Below, one piece after another: positions 25,486 through 34,342 of a stretch of DNA of 64,000 nt. The translations under genes and the position numbers were made by a program. The notes under the pieces were generated by a model. That model was not told the DNA's origin. It did no database searches and saw nothing but the letters and a program-made list of their open reading frames with translations. How positions within the stretch are numbered: position 1 is the first letter of the stretch; each line of letters starts with the position of its first letter. The stretch is from the NCBI GenBank assembly GCA_965248335.1, contig CBDFIY010000003.1, forward strand, positions 620,001 to 684,000, written 5' to 3'. Source of the stretch: CAKMZU01 sp965248335. GTDB taxonomy: Bacteria > Pseudomonadota > Gammaproteobacteria > Pseudomonadales > DT-91.

Positions 25486-27095
25486 CTGTCTCTTTATCAC
25501 ATCTCCCTGCTATAGAATTGGTGGCCTACGCGGTACCCTTCGATGACTAGTTGTAATTTCATACAGCCTTTCCAGATGGCTAACCATCCAGGTCGTCCAG
25601 TTCGCTTAGAATCATACCAACCGCCAAGCTTTGCCAGCGTTTGAAAAAACCAAAGTAAGCTTGGTGGCTTATCAGGCAATGTTTTTTTCTCTTTCAGAAA
25701 CCAAAGCACTTGCCATTCTTCAGCAGAAACAACTTTATTCGCAGGTGTATTTTCATTTCCTGCGTTTTCATTTCCCTTCTGCCCGCTCTCTAAATTTGCA
25801 CTGAAAGGCTTCATTAGTGCTTCGCGTAACTGTATTAGCCTTACTGCTATAAACATCAAAATAACAGCTATTCGCTCCATATTGCCGGCACTTTGCATAC
25901 GCTGCTCTTCGACCTTTGCGCCTGATTTCCACGCTTTATGAAATTCTTCTATACCCCAGCGAAGTTCATAAAATCTTAATATTTTACGGCAGCATTCAAA
26001 GGTCTCTATATTCTCGGAAGTTAAAAGAATCCAGCATAATTTCTCATCCGAGTCAGCACCCACTTCCTGTGCTATGACAACATTAACACTCAAGGGGGAT
26101 AACTGACTATCAGGCCTTTGAGGAGGCAGAATTGTCACTCGCTTACTTCTTACTTCGAGCTTGGCTTCTCTCGCTTTTCTTCCCCCTCGCTGTGGAATCT
26201 TTATCGTATACTCGCCAATTACAGGCGTTTCCAATACCGCATCAAACAAACATTTATCTTCATCAACCAACCTCCGGTTCTGCGATGCCCTGACAACAAA
26301 TCGCTCGCCATTATCAATCTTGTATTGGATGTATTCAAAAACATCTGCTTCACGATCACATACACTTATCGTTATAGCTATCTGATCACCTAGTCTCTGG
26401 CTTATATTCTCTGAGGATTTTTGCCATTTAAAACTTTCTTTCTCCTCATAAGGCCTTTTTCTAGGGGAAACTTTTTCTGACTCACTTTTGCCGAGTCTTA
26501 TCCAGCGCTGCTGATCAATCAGACCAACAGTTCTCTCCAAATTAGCATCCATAAGCATAACTGAATGAACCCAGAAACCTTTGGCTGTTGAATCTTTAGG
26601 GCCACCCAATCCACCTAATTCCGAAACAATTGAATGTTTATAGCTAAGCGTTGTTGAATCCTCAATAGCCAGCAGTAAATTTGATTCTTGTGATAAAACT
26701 GCCGTTGATTGAAATCCGGATTTAGCAATATCATCGGGTTTAACCGCTTTATTTTCAATAAAACGATACCCTCCAAGCAGCGCCGCTGAGTCATCTGCAC
26801 ATGAACTAGCCAAAGAGGATCCTGTATTTGCCGATAACTCAGCGGCTACATGAATCAGCCTATCTGTTCGTCTTTTATCACCCAAATCTGCACCTCCAAA
26901 GGTTACTTCTGCCCATTTTTTTGAATCAAGTATGCTGTTAATGATTTACTGACCTTTGTATGTTTGGTCATGTATGACACTTCATATACAGAGAAAGTTT
27001 AAATTAAGGGCGAAATTATTGAATTTATTACAGATTAAGAATCAATAAGCTCCAGATAACTTATGAATTGCTGGATATTTGTGATAAAGAGACAG
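25486..27095 (-). mobile_element. Tn5/IS50-like insertion sequence (IS4 superfamily), complete
   Basis: A 1610-bp element with 16-bp perfect inverted ends CTGTCTCTTTATCACA, strikingly like the Tn5 mosaic end (CTGTCTCTTATACACATCT); the left end reads CTGTCTCTTTATCACATCT. It is flanked by a perfect 9-bp duplication ccttcaggc (25477-25485 and 27096-27104), the size known for Tn5. The target is the left-end hairpin of an IS200-type element. Confidence 0.96.
25497..26885 (-). CDS. Tn5/IS50-like transposase
   Basis: 462 residues from TTG 26885. The catalytic signature is complete: AIEDSTTLSY (first Asp), VCDREADVFEY (second Asp), and the YREK block YELRWGIEEFHKAWK. It aligns by eye along most of IS50 Tnp (GDKRRTDRL, GGYRFIEN, GFWVHSV, NMERIAVILMFIAVRLIQLRE). 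The family N-terminus lies upstream in the same frame: INSILDSKKWAEV matches IS50 ITSALHRAADWAK. That frame starts only with ATC at 26945, after a stop, with AAAGG 7 bases before it. So either a non-standard start is used, or the copy makes a protein missing about 20 DNA-contacting residues. Confidence 0.93.
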   Translation of the reverse strand: MGDKRRTDRLIHVAAELSANTGSSLASSCADDSAALLGGYRFIENKAVKPDDIAKSGFQSTAVLSQESNLLLAIEDSTTLSYKHSIVSELGGLGGPKDSTAKGFWVHSVMLMDANLERTVGLIDQQRWIRLGKSESEKVSPRKRPYEEKESFKWQKSSENISQRLGDQIAITISVCDREADVFEYIQYKIDNGERFVVRASQNRRLVDEDKCLFDAVLETPVIGEYTIKIPQRGGRKAREAKLEVRSKRVTILPPQRPDSQLSPLSVNVVIAQEVGADSDEKLCWILLTSENIETFECCRKILRFYELRWGIEEFHKAWKSGAKVEEQRMQSAGNMERIAVILMFIAVRLIQLREALMKPFSANLESGQKGNENAGNENTPANKVVSAEEWQVLWFLKEKKTLPDKPPSLLWFFQTLAKLGGWYDSKRTGRPGWLAIWKGCMKLQLVIEGYRVGHQFYSREM

Positions 27096-27143
27096 CCTTC
27101 AGGCGGGTAGCTTTAAGCTAGCAGTTGCCTTTATGATACGGGC

Positions 27144-27569
27144 ATGAAATACCGTTATGGTTCGCACACGAAATATAAGATTGAATATCATTTTGTTTGG
27201 GTGACTAAGTATCGCTATCAGGTATTAAAAGGCGATGTTGGACTGAGAGTTCGTGAGTTAATCAGGCAAACGTGTGAGTATTTAGAAATAGAAATATTGC
27301 GCGGCGTGATCAGCAAAGATCATGTACATTTGCTGATATCTGTGCCACCGACTTTATCACCAGCAGAGGTAATGAGGAGAATAAAAGGTCGATCATCGAC
27401 TAAATTGTTTCAGGAGTTTCCACATTTAAAGAAAAGGTATTGGGGACAGCATTTTTGGGCGAGAGGTTATTTTTGTGTGACGGCTGGAGAGCTAACTAAA
27501 GAGATGATACAGGAGTATCTGGAGCACCACTTTGAACGAAAAGTTGATGATAATTTCGATGTTGAATGA
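27144..27569 (+). CDS. tnpA: IS200/IS605 family TnpA transposase (Y1 HUH)
   Basis: A 141-residue single-strand transposase. The HUH metal-binding motif is DHVHLLI (about residues 65-71). The nucleophile Tyr is expected in the C-terminal helix (KEMIQEYLEHHFE). The N-terminal KYKIEYHFVWVTKYRYQVL is standard for IS200. The gene is intact, but its element has lost left-end integrity through the Tn5-like insertion, so it may act only in trans. Confidence 0.95.
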   Translation: MKYRYGSHTKYKIEYHFVWVTKYRYQVLKGDVGLRVRELIRQTCEYLEIEILRGVISKDHVHLLISVPPTLSPAEVMRRIKGRSSTKLFQEFPHLKKRYWGQHFWARGYFCVTAGELTKEMIQEYLEHHFERKVDDNFDVE

Positions 27570-27619
27570 GAGTATTTATTCGGCTTTAGCCGAAAAGCTG
27601 GACTTTCAGTCCGCAGTTT

Positions 27620-27964
27620 TTAACCCACCGTCTTTAGACGGTGGTTGTTAAGTTCTTTCACCGTTCTTTTGATATCTTCAGCCGATGTTTGCCAGTTAAT
27701 GACACTGACTCGCATGGCATTTTTGTTCTTCCATGTAGTTGGTGAGAAATAAGCAACGCCACTTCCGTGATAGCCGCCTTCTGTCGCCTTGAGAAAATGT
27801 TCGATAACTTCTTCGGGTTCCTTCCCTTTTTTTTCGAGATTAATCGCTAAGGCTTTATGAAGTGATTCTCGTGTGCGTGTGGCTGCAACAGATCTTTCAT
27901 TCATGCCGTGTAGCCATTTTTTTGCGGCTGATAACGTTAGATCGAGTACTTTATAGGTGTTCAT
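27620..27964 (-). pseudogene. PLP-dependent decarboxylase remnant with a large internal deletion
   Basis: The first 65 or so residues resemble the N-terminus of group II PLP decarboxylases (VLDLTLSAAKKWLHGMNERSV... EEVIEHFLKATEGG). The frame then passes straight into what looks like the family C-terminus (GVAYFSPTTWKNKNAMRVSVINWQTSAEDIKRTV). Some 350 residues, including the PLP lysine, are missing. The last nine residues (NNHRLKTVG) come from the IS200 end hairpin, so the insertion also replaced the true C-terminus. ATG 27964 abuts the ogt stop, so it is still transcribed with the repair operon. No enzyme activity is expected. Confidence 0.72.
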
Positions 27965-28453
27965 TTAGCCCTTCGCCTGTTTTTCGAAATTCAATAACCA
28001 TGATTTGGTATCAAGGCCCCCAGCAAACCCCGTTAAGCGGCCTGAAGAGCCAATGACTCTATGACAAGGGATGATGATGGAAATCGGATTTTTGCCTATA
28101 GCTGCACCGACTGCTCGGGATGCTGTTGGTTTGCCGATTTGTCGGGCGATGTCACCGTAGCTGACAGTTTTACTAAAGGGGATCGTCATCAGTGCTTTCC
28201 ATGCAGTTAATTGAAAGCTTGTACCAATTGGATTTAATGGCAGAGTGAATTCCTTTCGCTGCCCCTCAAAATAATCGTGTAGCTCTTGCTCGGCTTGTTT
28301 GAGTATTGGCTGCTCTGCATTGTGTATTTCGGGTTTAGCCACAACGCGTTTGATGTCATTTTCCCCCCAAAGTACGGCTGATAAATGGCTATTGGTGCTG
28401 ATCAATATTAACTCACCAACAGGTGACGCGATGTTTTTATAAAAGTAACTCAT
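27965..28453 (-). CDS. ogt: methylated-DNA--[protein]-cysteine S-methyltransferase
   Basis: Suicide repair of O6-alkylguanine: transfers the alkyl group to its own Cys. The active-site motif IIIPCHRVIG is present; the helix-turn-helix region is SYGDIARQIGKPTASRAVGAA. About 162 residues from ATG 28453 (MSYFYKN), which overlaps the stop of the ada-alkA fusion gene in ATGA fashion; the upstream start in the frame (28540) would extend into that gene. Translationally coupled with it. Confidence 0.95.
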   Translation of the reverse strand: MSYFYKNIASPVGELILISTNSHLSAVLWGENDIKRVVAKPEIHNAEQPILKQAEQELHDYFEGQRKEFTLPLNPIGTSFQLTAWKALMTIPFSKTVSYGDIARQIGKPTASRAVGAAIGKNPISIIIPCHRVIGSSGRLTGFAGGLDTKSWLLNFEKQAKG

Positions 28454-29904
28454 GATTTTCTTACCTTCTTTGTCGCCTGTTTTTTGGTCGGCGTTAATTC
28501 GTGATGTTTCCAAAGGTAAATGGCGAGATAGGCACGCCACGGTCTAAAATCGTCAGTGCATAAATCGGGATGTTGCTCGACAATGCGGTTGATAATTAAA
28601 TCTTTTGCCGGAAAAGCATCTGTATCCGTTAGGGCGCGTAGCCGGATATATTCGGCTGTCCATGGGCCAATACCCGGGATTGTTAATAGTTGTTTTTGTA
28701 GATGTAATGGATCTTGGTGGGCGCTGAGTTCAAGCGCTTTACTATCAATTAATCGTGAAAAATCACGAATGGTTTGTTTTCTTCTTCCTGTTGTTTTTAA
28801 TGCATCCAAATTGGCGCGTGCTAATGCTTGCGCGGTGGGGAAGAGTTTGATTGTTTCGCCAGTGATGGGGTGTTTTGCGTCCTCGCCGTAGTTCTTGACT
28901 AACTGAGATACAAGCATTCTTGCATGCTTGAGTGAGACTAACTGCCCGAGAATGGTACAGATTGATGCTTCAAAAGGGTCCCAGCTTCCGGATATTCGTA
29001 ACCCAGGATAGTTTTTCCATAATTGTGATAAGAAAGTGCTTGTATTGAAGTGATGTGCCATCACCATCGGGTCTGAATCAAGGTCGAACATGCGCCTGAC
29101 GTTTTGAACAACCCAAAGTAAGTGTGATTGATCGGCAAGGGTTATTTGAACATCCAGTGTTGAATTAGGTGCATTATGCGCTACTTTGATGTGCCCGAGG
29201 CTGTCGTCTCGTTTAAAAACCCTCTCGTAGTATTGGTCGCTGACTGCTTCTAAACCATAAATAGCATGATGGGCATAAAAGGATAAGTGCTCACTCCAGC
29301 GAAATGGTGGACGATAAGAGAGAGAAAAAACGATACCTTCACGCTGTAAGTTAGTATGATTTTTTCTAAAGTAGCTGGGGTTTTCATGAAATCTTTTTTT
29401 AAACGCATCATTAAAGCGTCGTACAGATGAAAACCCTGAATTCATGGCAATGGTGGTGATAGGGAGGCTAGATTCACTAATGAGCCTACGCGAGAAATCT
29501 AAACGATGAATGTCTGCAAGTTGTTTAGGTGTTTTCCCTATTTCGTCGTTAAACAAGCGTCTTAAATGCCTAGCGGTTAGGCCAAATTTAGCAGCAAATT
29601 CTTCATCAGATAAATCGACATAGCCTTCGTTGTTAATGACCTTTAAGGCGCGTTGAACAACGGCTGATTTTCCGTGCCATGCGGGTGAGGAGGGTGCACA
29701 CTCCGGCCGACATCGCATACAAGGCCGATAGCCAGCATTTTCGGCATCATTGGCATTGGTAAAGAATTCGACATTCTCAGGTTTGGGTTTTGCAGGGCAA
29801 ATAGGCCGGCAATATATTCCTGTCGTTTTAACACAGATGAAAAACTTGCCATCAAATCGATGATCGCGCGATTGCATGGCTTTGTAGTAAGTCTCTTCAT
29901 TCAT
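28450..29904 (-). CDS. Ada-like activator fused to AlkA DNA-3-methyladenine glycosylase
   Basis: 484 residues with three parts. An Ada zinc domain covers about residues 1-80, with four Cys (FICVKTTGIYCRPICPA and RPCMRCRPE); the first Cys takes methyl from DNA phosphotriesters. An AraC-type HTH covers about residues 85-185. A C-terminal AlkA part has the HhH-GPD signature LLTIPGIGPWTAEYIRLRAL, followed by the catalytic Asp (TDAFPAKDLI). The arrangement links sensing, activation and base excision in one chain; together with ogt it forms an adaptive-response operon. The start ATG 29904 is unambiguous. Confidence 0.95.
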   Translation of the reverse strand: MNEETYYKAMQSRDHRFDGKFFICVKTTGIYCRPICPAKPKPENVEFFTNANDAENAGYRPCMRCRPECAPSSPAWHGKSAVVQRALKVINNEGYVDLSDEEFAAKFGLTARHLRRLFNDEIGKTPKQLADIHRLDFSRRLISESSLPITTIAMNSGFSSVRRFNDAFKKRFHENPSYFRKNHTNLQREGIVFSLSYRPPFRWSEHLSFYAHHAIYGLEAVSDQYYERVFKRDDSLGHIKVAHNAPNSTLDVQITLADQSHLLWVVQNVRRMFDLDSDPMVMAHHFNTSTFLSQLWKNYPGLRISGSWDPFEASICTILGQLVSLKHARMLVSQLVKNYGEDAKHPITGETIKLFPTAQALARANLDALKTTGRRKQTIRDFSRLIDSKALELSAHQDPLHLQKQLLTIPGIGPWTAEYIRLRALTDTDAFPAKDLIINRIVEQHPDLCTDDFRPWRAYLAIYLWKHHELTPTKKQATKKVRKS

Positions 29905-30072
29905 GACGATGAGAATAGGCGATAAAAAAAAACAATGCTAGCCATATTCGGACGTGATCAAATGGCACAATAAACAATTTTTTTTATTTATTATTGAATG
30001 CTTGAAAGAGAAATTAGCTAATGTGAGGTAGGTTAAAGGCCTCATGCGAGACCTATAATTTTTTATTAGCGA

Positions 30073-30924
30073 TTATTTATTAGCGATAACGAAGAAGGTA
30101 TATTCTTGCCATTGAATGTGCGGTTCTTTTGTTTGGTTTGTGTCGATAAGATATGCATCCACTAAATCACTCAAAAATTGCGTAGCAAGTGCGGGTTGTG
30201 TTTTAGCGATATATTTGGATTCTGAAAGCCACTGAGTGATAAAGCCAAGTAATGCATCTCTACCTTCGAATGTTTTTGTCTTCTTCACAAGATTTAAATC
30301 AACGTCTGAAAATGATGCGTGACGAAGTAGGGTTTTAAACTCCTCTGCGTTGTAAAACACTTGCGGTAAAACGAATCCTGTTAGCGCACTTTTGTATTTT
30401 TCTGATGTTTTGAGTTTATTGAGTGCTATTTGGAAAGGAAGGCCTTCTTTGCTGGCAGAAAATACAGAGGAAAACTTGCCTTTCTCGCTTAGGTTTTGAT
30501 GAATATTACGGAGTACGAGGGGCATGTCTTCTTTGGAAATCCAGTGCATGATATGAATGGAAATAGCTAAATCAAAGGGTTTTCTGCTTGAGAAGGTTTT
30601 TGTGTCGAGATGTTTTATTGTCACTTTTTTGTTATTTACGAATACCTTCTGGGCTGTTTGGCACATAGTTTCGGAGATATCACTGGCTAGAATACTTTTA
30701 GGTGAAAAATACGTTAAAAACGCGTTTATGTTGTTACCTGTGCCACAGCCAATATCCCAGATGGTTTGAATATTTTTGTCAGGGTAGATTTTTTCGATAA
30801 GTTCGTTGGCATCGTTTCGCTGTGATGTGGAGTATTTTAAATATTCTGAAGGTGCCCACTCGATGTTTGCATAGGTATTTATAATCGCGAGTAAAAAGAA
30901 AAGAAAGGTGTGCAAAATTCTCAT
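30073..30924 (-). CDS. SAM-dependent methyltransferase with a signal peptide
   Basis: 283 residues. A cleavable-looking signal (MRILHTFLFFLLAIINTYA) precedes a class I Rossmann methyltransferase: motif I TIWDIGCGTGNNI, acidic SASDIS-like loop (ILASDISETM), motif IV FDLAISIHIMHW. The body resembles trans-aconitate or juvenile-hormone methyltransferase-like proteins. Export of a SAM-dependent enzyme is unusual because periplasms lack SAM, so it may work outside the cell (host cytosol) or the N-terminus may be a membrane anchor. Monocistronic, divergent from the M4 protease gene. Confidence 0.82.
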   Translation of the reverse strand: MRILHTFLFFLLAIINTYANIEWAPSEYLKYSTSQRNDANELIEKIYPDKNIQTIWDIGCGTGNNINAFLTYFSPKSILASDISETMCQTAQKVFVNNKKVTIKHLDTKTFSSRKPFDLAISIHIMHWISKEDMPLVLRNIHQNLSEKGKFSSVFSASKEGLPFQIALNKLKTSEKYKSALTGFVLPQVFYNAEEFKTLLRHASFSDVDLNLVKKTKTFEGRDALLGFITQWLSESKYIAKTQPALATQFLSDLVDAYLIDTNQTKEPHIQWQEYTFFVIANK

Positions 30925-31121
30925 GCTAATGTGCCTTAATTTTAGTGCTTGTATTTGATGAGATTAGTTATTATTTAAACTGTTAAGTTCAAGTTTTTAG
31001 ATCGTACAGGCGTGTATGGCTGACCTAGAAAAGTATCGTTCTTGTTAGGTGATCGTTTGGTTGTAGGTTATTAACGCATTAGAATTGGTTGCAAAAGAAA
31101 AATGATAAAAAAGGACTTTCT

Positions 31122-34100
31122 ATGCTTTCCGGTATTCCCTTAAAAAAGACGACATTACTTAGCTTGTTGTTTTTATCTGTAGGAGCGCTATCTGCAACTA
31201 AAGAATCTGCGAGAGGGTTAGATGCTGCGCAGATCGGGCATCTCGTTGCCAATAACACTGCAAGAAATCAAGGATTGAGTGCAGCTAATCCGAGTAAGAA
31301 TAACAGTACGTTTAAGTTGATTAAAACCACCACAGATCGGCTGGGGGTTAAGCATGAACACTATCAGCAGTATGTTGATGGGTTACCGGTTTACGGGCAA
31401 AAACTTTCGGTTCATCAAAAAAATAACCAGAGCAAGGCAACGGGATTTTGGATTAAGGGTGCGCAAACACAATCATTTGGCTTTATGGCCAAATCACTCA
31501 CAGCAGCTGACGCTATGCAAATTGCGATAAAGGACAGTGGGTACGACCAAGGGTATACACTGACTAGAAAGGTATCTAAACCACATATCTATATGAAAAA
31601 AGGCGGTACTACGCTAAAAGTTTTTGTGGTGTCTTTTTTTGCAACGCCGCAGCTTTTGAATGTGAAGGCTAGTAAGGTACCGAAATCCCCTGTTTATATC
31701 ATTGCAGCTAACTCGGGCGAGATCATAAAATCCTATGACAATATCAACTATCAGAAAATAGGTACGGGGCCTGGGGGGAATATTAAAACAGGGGCCTATG
31801 AATATGGGTCAGATTTTGATTTTCTTGATGTGACTCAGGCTGATACACATTGCCGTATGGAAAATGCCAATGTGAAGACCGTTAATCTTAATCATACAAT
31901 ACCGGTCGATGATAGGGTGCTTGATGCTTATAGCTTTCCTTGCGTGCGTAACACCTTTCAGGCCATAAATGATGCGTTTTCACCCATTAACGATGCGCAC
32001 TTCTTCGGTAATCTTGTGTTTGAGATGTTTAACCAGTGGTTGGGTGAGCCACCTTTACCTTTTCAATTAGAGATGCGCGTACATTTCGGGAATAATTTTG
32101 AAAATGCCTTTTGGGATGGACGAAGCATGACTTTTGGTGATGGCGGTGACATGTTTTACCCCCTTGTTGATATAAATGTATCAGCACACGAAGTTGCTCA
32201 TGGGTATACGCAACAACATTCAAATCTCGTATATGAGAATCAATCCGGTGGGGTTAATGAAGCCTTTTCAGATATAGCCGGTGAGGCAGCCGAATTTTTC
32301 TGGCGAGGTAACGTAGATTGGTTTGTTGGTCGTGATGTTATGAAATCCGGTGATGGCCTACGTTTTTTTGAAACACCGTCGCAAGATGGCGCTTCTATCG
32401 ATCATGCCAGTGACTATAAAGAGGGTATGAATGTGCATTTTAGTAGTGGTGTTTATAACCGCGCATTTTACCTTATTGCAAACACGAAAGACTTCACGGT
32501 GAAAACGGCCTTTGAAATTTTTGCTCGTGCTAACAGGCATTATTGGACGCCTACAGAAACCTTTAATACTGCCTCTTGCGGTGTATTAGATGCAGCGGAG
32601 GACTTTGGCTATAACATTTATGTTGTTGATCAAGCCTTTCGATCTGTGGGCGTGAAGTGTCAATATGTTGCACTGATTGATAAGGATAATGACGGCATGC
32701 ATGATACGTGGGAAATGCTCAACGGGCTGAACCCTTCTGATCCTAATGATACACAAGCAGATGTCGATGGCGACGGATTAACAGCATTGGAAGAGTATCA
32801 GGCAGGCACGTCAACACATGACAGAGATTCGGACGATGATGGGATCAGTGATGCTGACGAAGTATCTCGTTATGGTTCAAGCCCAATTTTAGTCGACTCT
32901 GATGGCGATGGCATGCCTGATGGTGTTGAGCTGCACTATGGTTTCGATATGCTGGATGTTAATGATGGCAAATTGGATGCTGATAATGATAGTTTTTCTA
33001 ATGCTGATGAATACCTTTATGCAAGTCATCCGCTACTCAAAACATCCAAACCAGATACCACAACCATCAACTTTGAAGAAGGTGCGCTCAATGACCATTG
33101 GCGACAACTGACCAGTCCAAACCTGTTTCAGATTGATGCGACGCAGAGCCATAGCGCTTCTCATAGTTTAGGCTCAGATGATATTGATGATAATGAGGCT
33201 GTTGTTATCCAATTCGCACAGGTCATTGCAGCAGCACCTGTTTCGTTCTGGATAAAAACATCAACTGAGGCATCTTTTGATTATTTTGCAGTATTTTTAG
33301 ATGGAAAACCTGTTCATGTACAAAGTGGGGAGTCTGACTGGTCGAAAGTGACGTTTGACGTCGCACAAGATGATGTGCATAGCCTTGTTTTTCAGTATGT
33401 TAAAGATGCTCAGAATACTATAGGTTTAGATCGCGTATGGGTTGACGATTTGACCTATGCCAATTCTGTGACGCCGGATGTGGATGCTGATGGGCTGCCA
33501 ACAAACTGGGAAATTCAGCATCATTTCAATGCTTATGAAGCCGATGATTCAAGTCTTGATACTGATAATGACCAGCTAAGCCATTTAGAAGAGTTTACTC
33601 ATGGCACGGACCCTCATCTTACTGATTCTGATTTCGATGGCTTGCCAGATGGTGCTGAGATTAATACGCATAATACGTTAGCTAATGATCGAGACACGGA
33701 TGATGATGGCATGGGTGATGGGTTTGAAGTTACTTTCGGGCTTGACCCTCTCGACAGCAGTGATGCAGCACTCGATCTTGATAAAGATGGCGTGAGTAAC
33801 CTTATTGAGGCGATGTATAACACGAACCCAACCAAGGTTGATTCTGATGGTGATGATTTATCCGATAAAGATGAAATCGATATACATAAAACTCACCCTG
33901 CAAAAGCGGATTCTGACAATGACGGCATGCCTGATGGCTATGAAATAACCAAAGGCTTTGATCCGAAAGATCCTACTGATGGTACAAGTGATAAAGATGG
34001 CGATAGTTTGAGTAATGCCAGTGAATATAAAAAAGGTACTGATCCTCTGAAGGCGGATACCGATGGCGACGGGAAAAACGATGCGGAAGATGAAAGCCCG

Positions 34101-34205
34101 CTGAGTTTGCCGAGTAAGGTGGGCTCTATGCCACTTTCTATCATTTTGGTATTAGGAACGCTTGCCCTGCTCAGGAGAAAGGTTCGGTTTTCTGTCTGTG
34201 CCTGA
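31122..34205 (+). CDS. secreted M4 (thermolysin-like) metalloprotease with Ca-binding repeats and C-terminal sorting tail
   Basis: About 1027 residues from ATG 31122, which has AAGGA at good spacing; the TTG at 31089 lacks an RBS. Order: signal peptide, FTP/PepSY-type propeptide (YVDGLPVYGQKLSVHQ), zinc catalytic domain with HEVAH (His356, Glu357, His360) and a third ligand in GGVNEAFSDIAG (Glu380), then HFSSGVYNRAFYLIA near the active site. After about residue 530 come two blocks of Asp-rich thrombospondin-type-3-like repeats (DSDGDGMPDG and similar), separated by a carbohydrate- or jelly-roll-like domain (residues 650-780). The end is a Ser/Pro linker, one hydrophobic helix and RRKVR, like a GlyGly-CTERM/rhombosortase tail. 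It is likely cell-surface or secreted. Confidence 0.92.
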   Translation: MLSGIPLKKTTLLSLLFLSVGALSATKESARGLDAAQIGHLVANNTARNQGLSAANPSKNNSTFKLIKTTTDRLGVKHEHYQQYVDGLPVYGQKLSVHQKNNQSKATGFWIKGAQTQSFGFMAKSLTAADAMQIAIKDSGYDQGYTLTRKVSKPHIYMKKGGTTLKVFVVSFFATPQLLNVKASKVPKSPVYIIAANSGEIIKSYDNINYQKIGTGPGGNIKTGAYEYGSDFDFLDVTQADTHCRMENANVKTVNLNHTIPVDDRVLDAYSFPCVRNTFQAINDAFSPINDAHFFGNLVFEMFNQWLGEPPLPFQLEMRVHFGNNFENAFWDGRSMTFGDGGDMFYPLVDINVSAHEVAHGYTQQHSNLVYENQSGGVNEAFSDIAGEAAEFFWRGNVDWFVGRDVMKSGDGLRFFETPSQDGASIDHASDYKEGMNVHFSSGVYNRAFYLIANTKDFTVKTAFEIFARANRHYWTPTETFNTASCGVLDAAEDFGYNIYVVDQAFRSVGVKCQYVALIDKDNDGMHDTWEMLNGLNPSDPNDTQADVDGDGLTALEEYQAGTSTHDRDSDDDGISDADEVSRYGSSPILVDSDGDGMPDGVELHYGFDMLDVNDGKLDADNDSFSNADEYLYASHPLLKTSKPDTTTINFEEGALNDHWRQLTSPNLFQIDATQSHSASHSLGSDDIDDNEAVVIQFAQVIAAAPVSFWIKTSTEASFDYFAVFLDGKPVHVQSGESDWSKVTFDVAQDDVHSLVFQYVKDAQNTIGLDRVWVDDLTYANSVTPDVDADGLPTNWEIQHHFNAYEADDSSLDTDNDQLSHLEEFTHGTDPHLTDSDFDGLPDGAEINTHNTLANDRDTDDDGMGDGFEVTFGLDPLDSSDAALDLDKDGVSNLIEAMYNTNPTKVDSDGDDLSDKDEIDIHKTHPAKADSDNDGMPDGYEITKGFDPKDPTDGTSDKDGDSLSNASEYKKGTDPLKADTDGDGKNDAEDESPLSLPSKVGSMPLSIILVLGTLALLRRKVRFSVCA

Positions 34206-34300
34206 TTCTGTTGCCTGATAGGGTGGCGCGGGGCGTTGGCTGCTTTGTATTGCGCAGATGGCGTTCTGGTTTGTTTTGAAGTAGCTGATTTTTAAGCATA

Positions 34301-34328
34301 AAAAAAACAGGCATATAGCCTGTTTTTT
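34301..34328. terminator. bidirectional terminator between the M4 protease and rpsT
   Basis: A7, the stem ACAGGC/GCCTGT and T7; symmetric, so it serves both convergent genes. Confidence 0.88.
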
Positions 34329-34342
34329 TATTTGCTGGCGTA

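Larger units (their letters stand above)
25472..27650 (+). mobile_element. IS200/IS605-type element, split by the Tn5-like IS
   Basis: Removing the Tn5-like IS and one 9-bp duplicate restores the hairpin CCCGCCTTCAGGCGGG, the subterminal left-end structure expected upstream of a TnpA gene. The right end carries the hairpin CCACCGTCTTTAGACGGTGG (27625-27644), with smaller stems in front (CGGCTTTAGCCG, GGACTTTCAGTCC). Exact cleavage points cannot be fixed by eye. No TnpB gene is present. Confidence 0.8.

Noticed and set aside
30557..30769. 70-codon frame antisense to the exported methyltransferase
   Set aside because: No RBS, no motif and fully covered by a well-supported gene.
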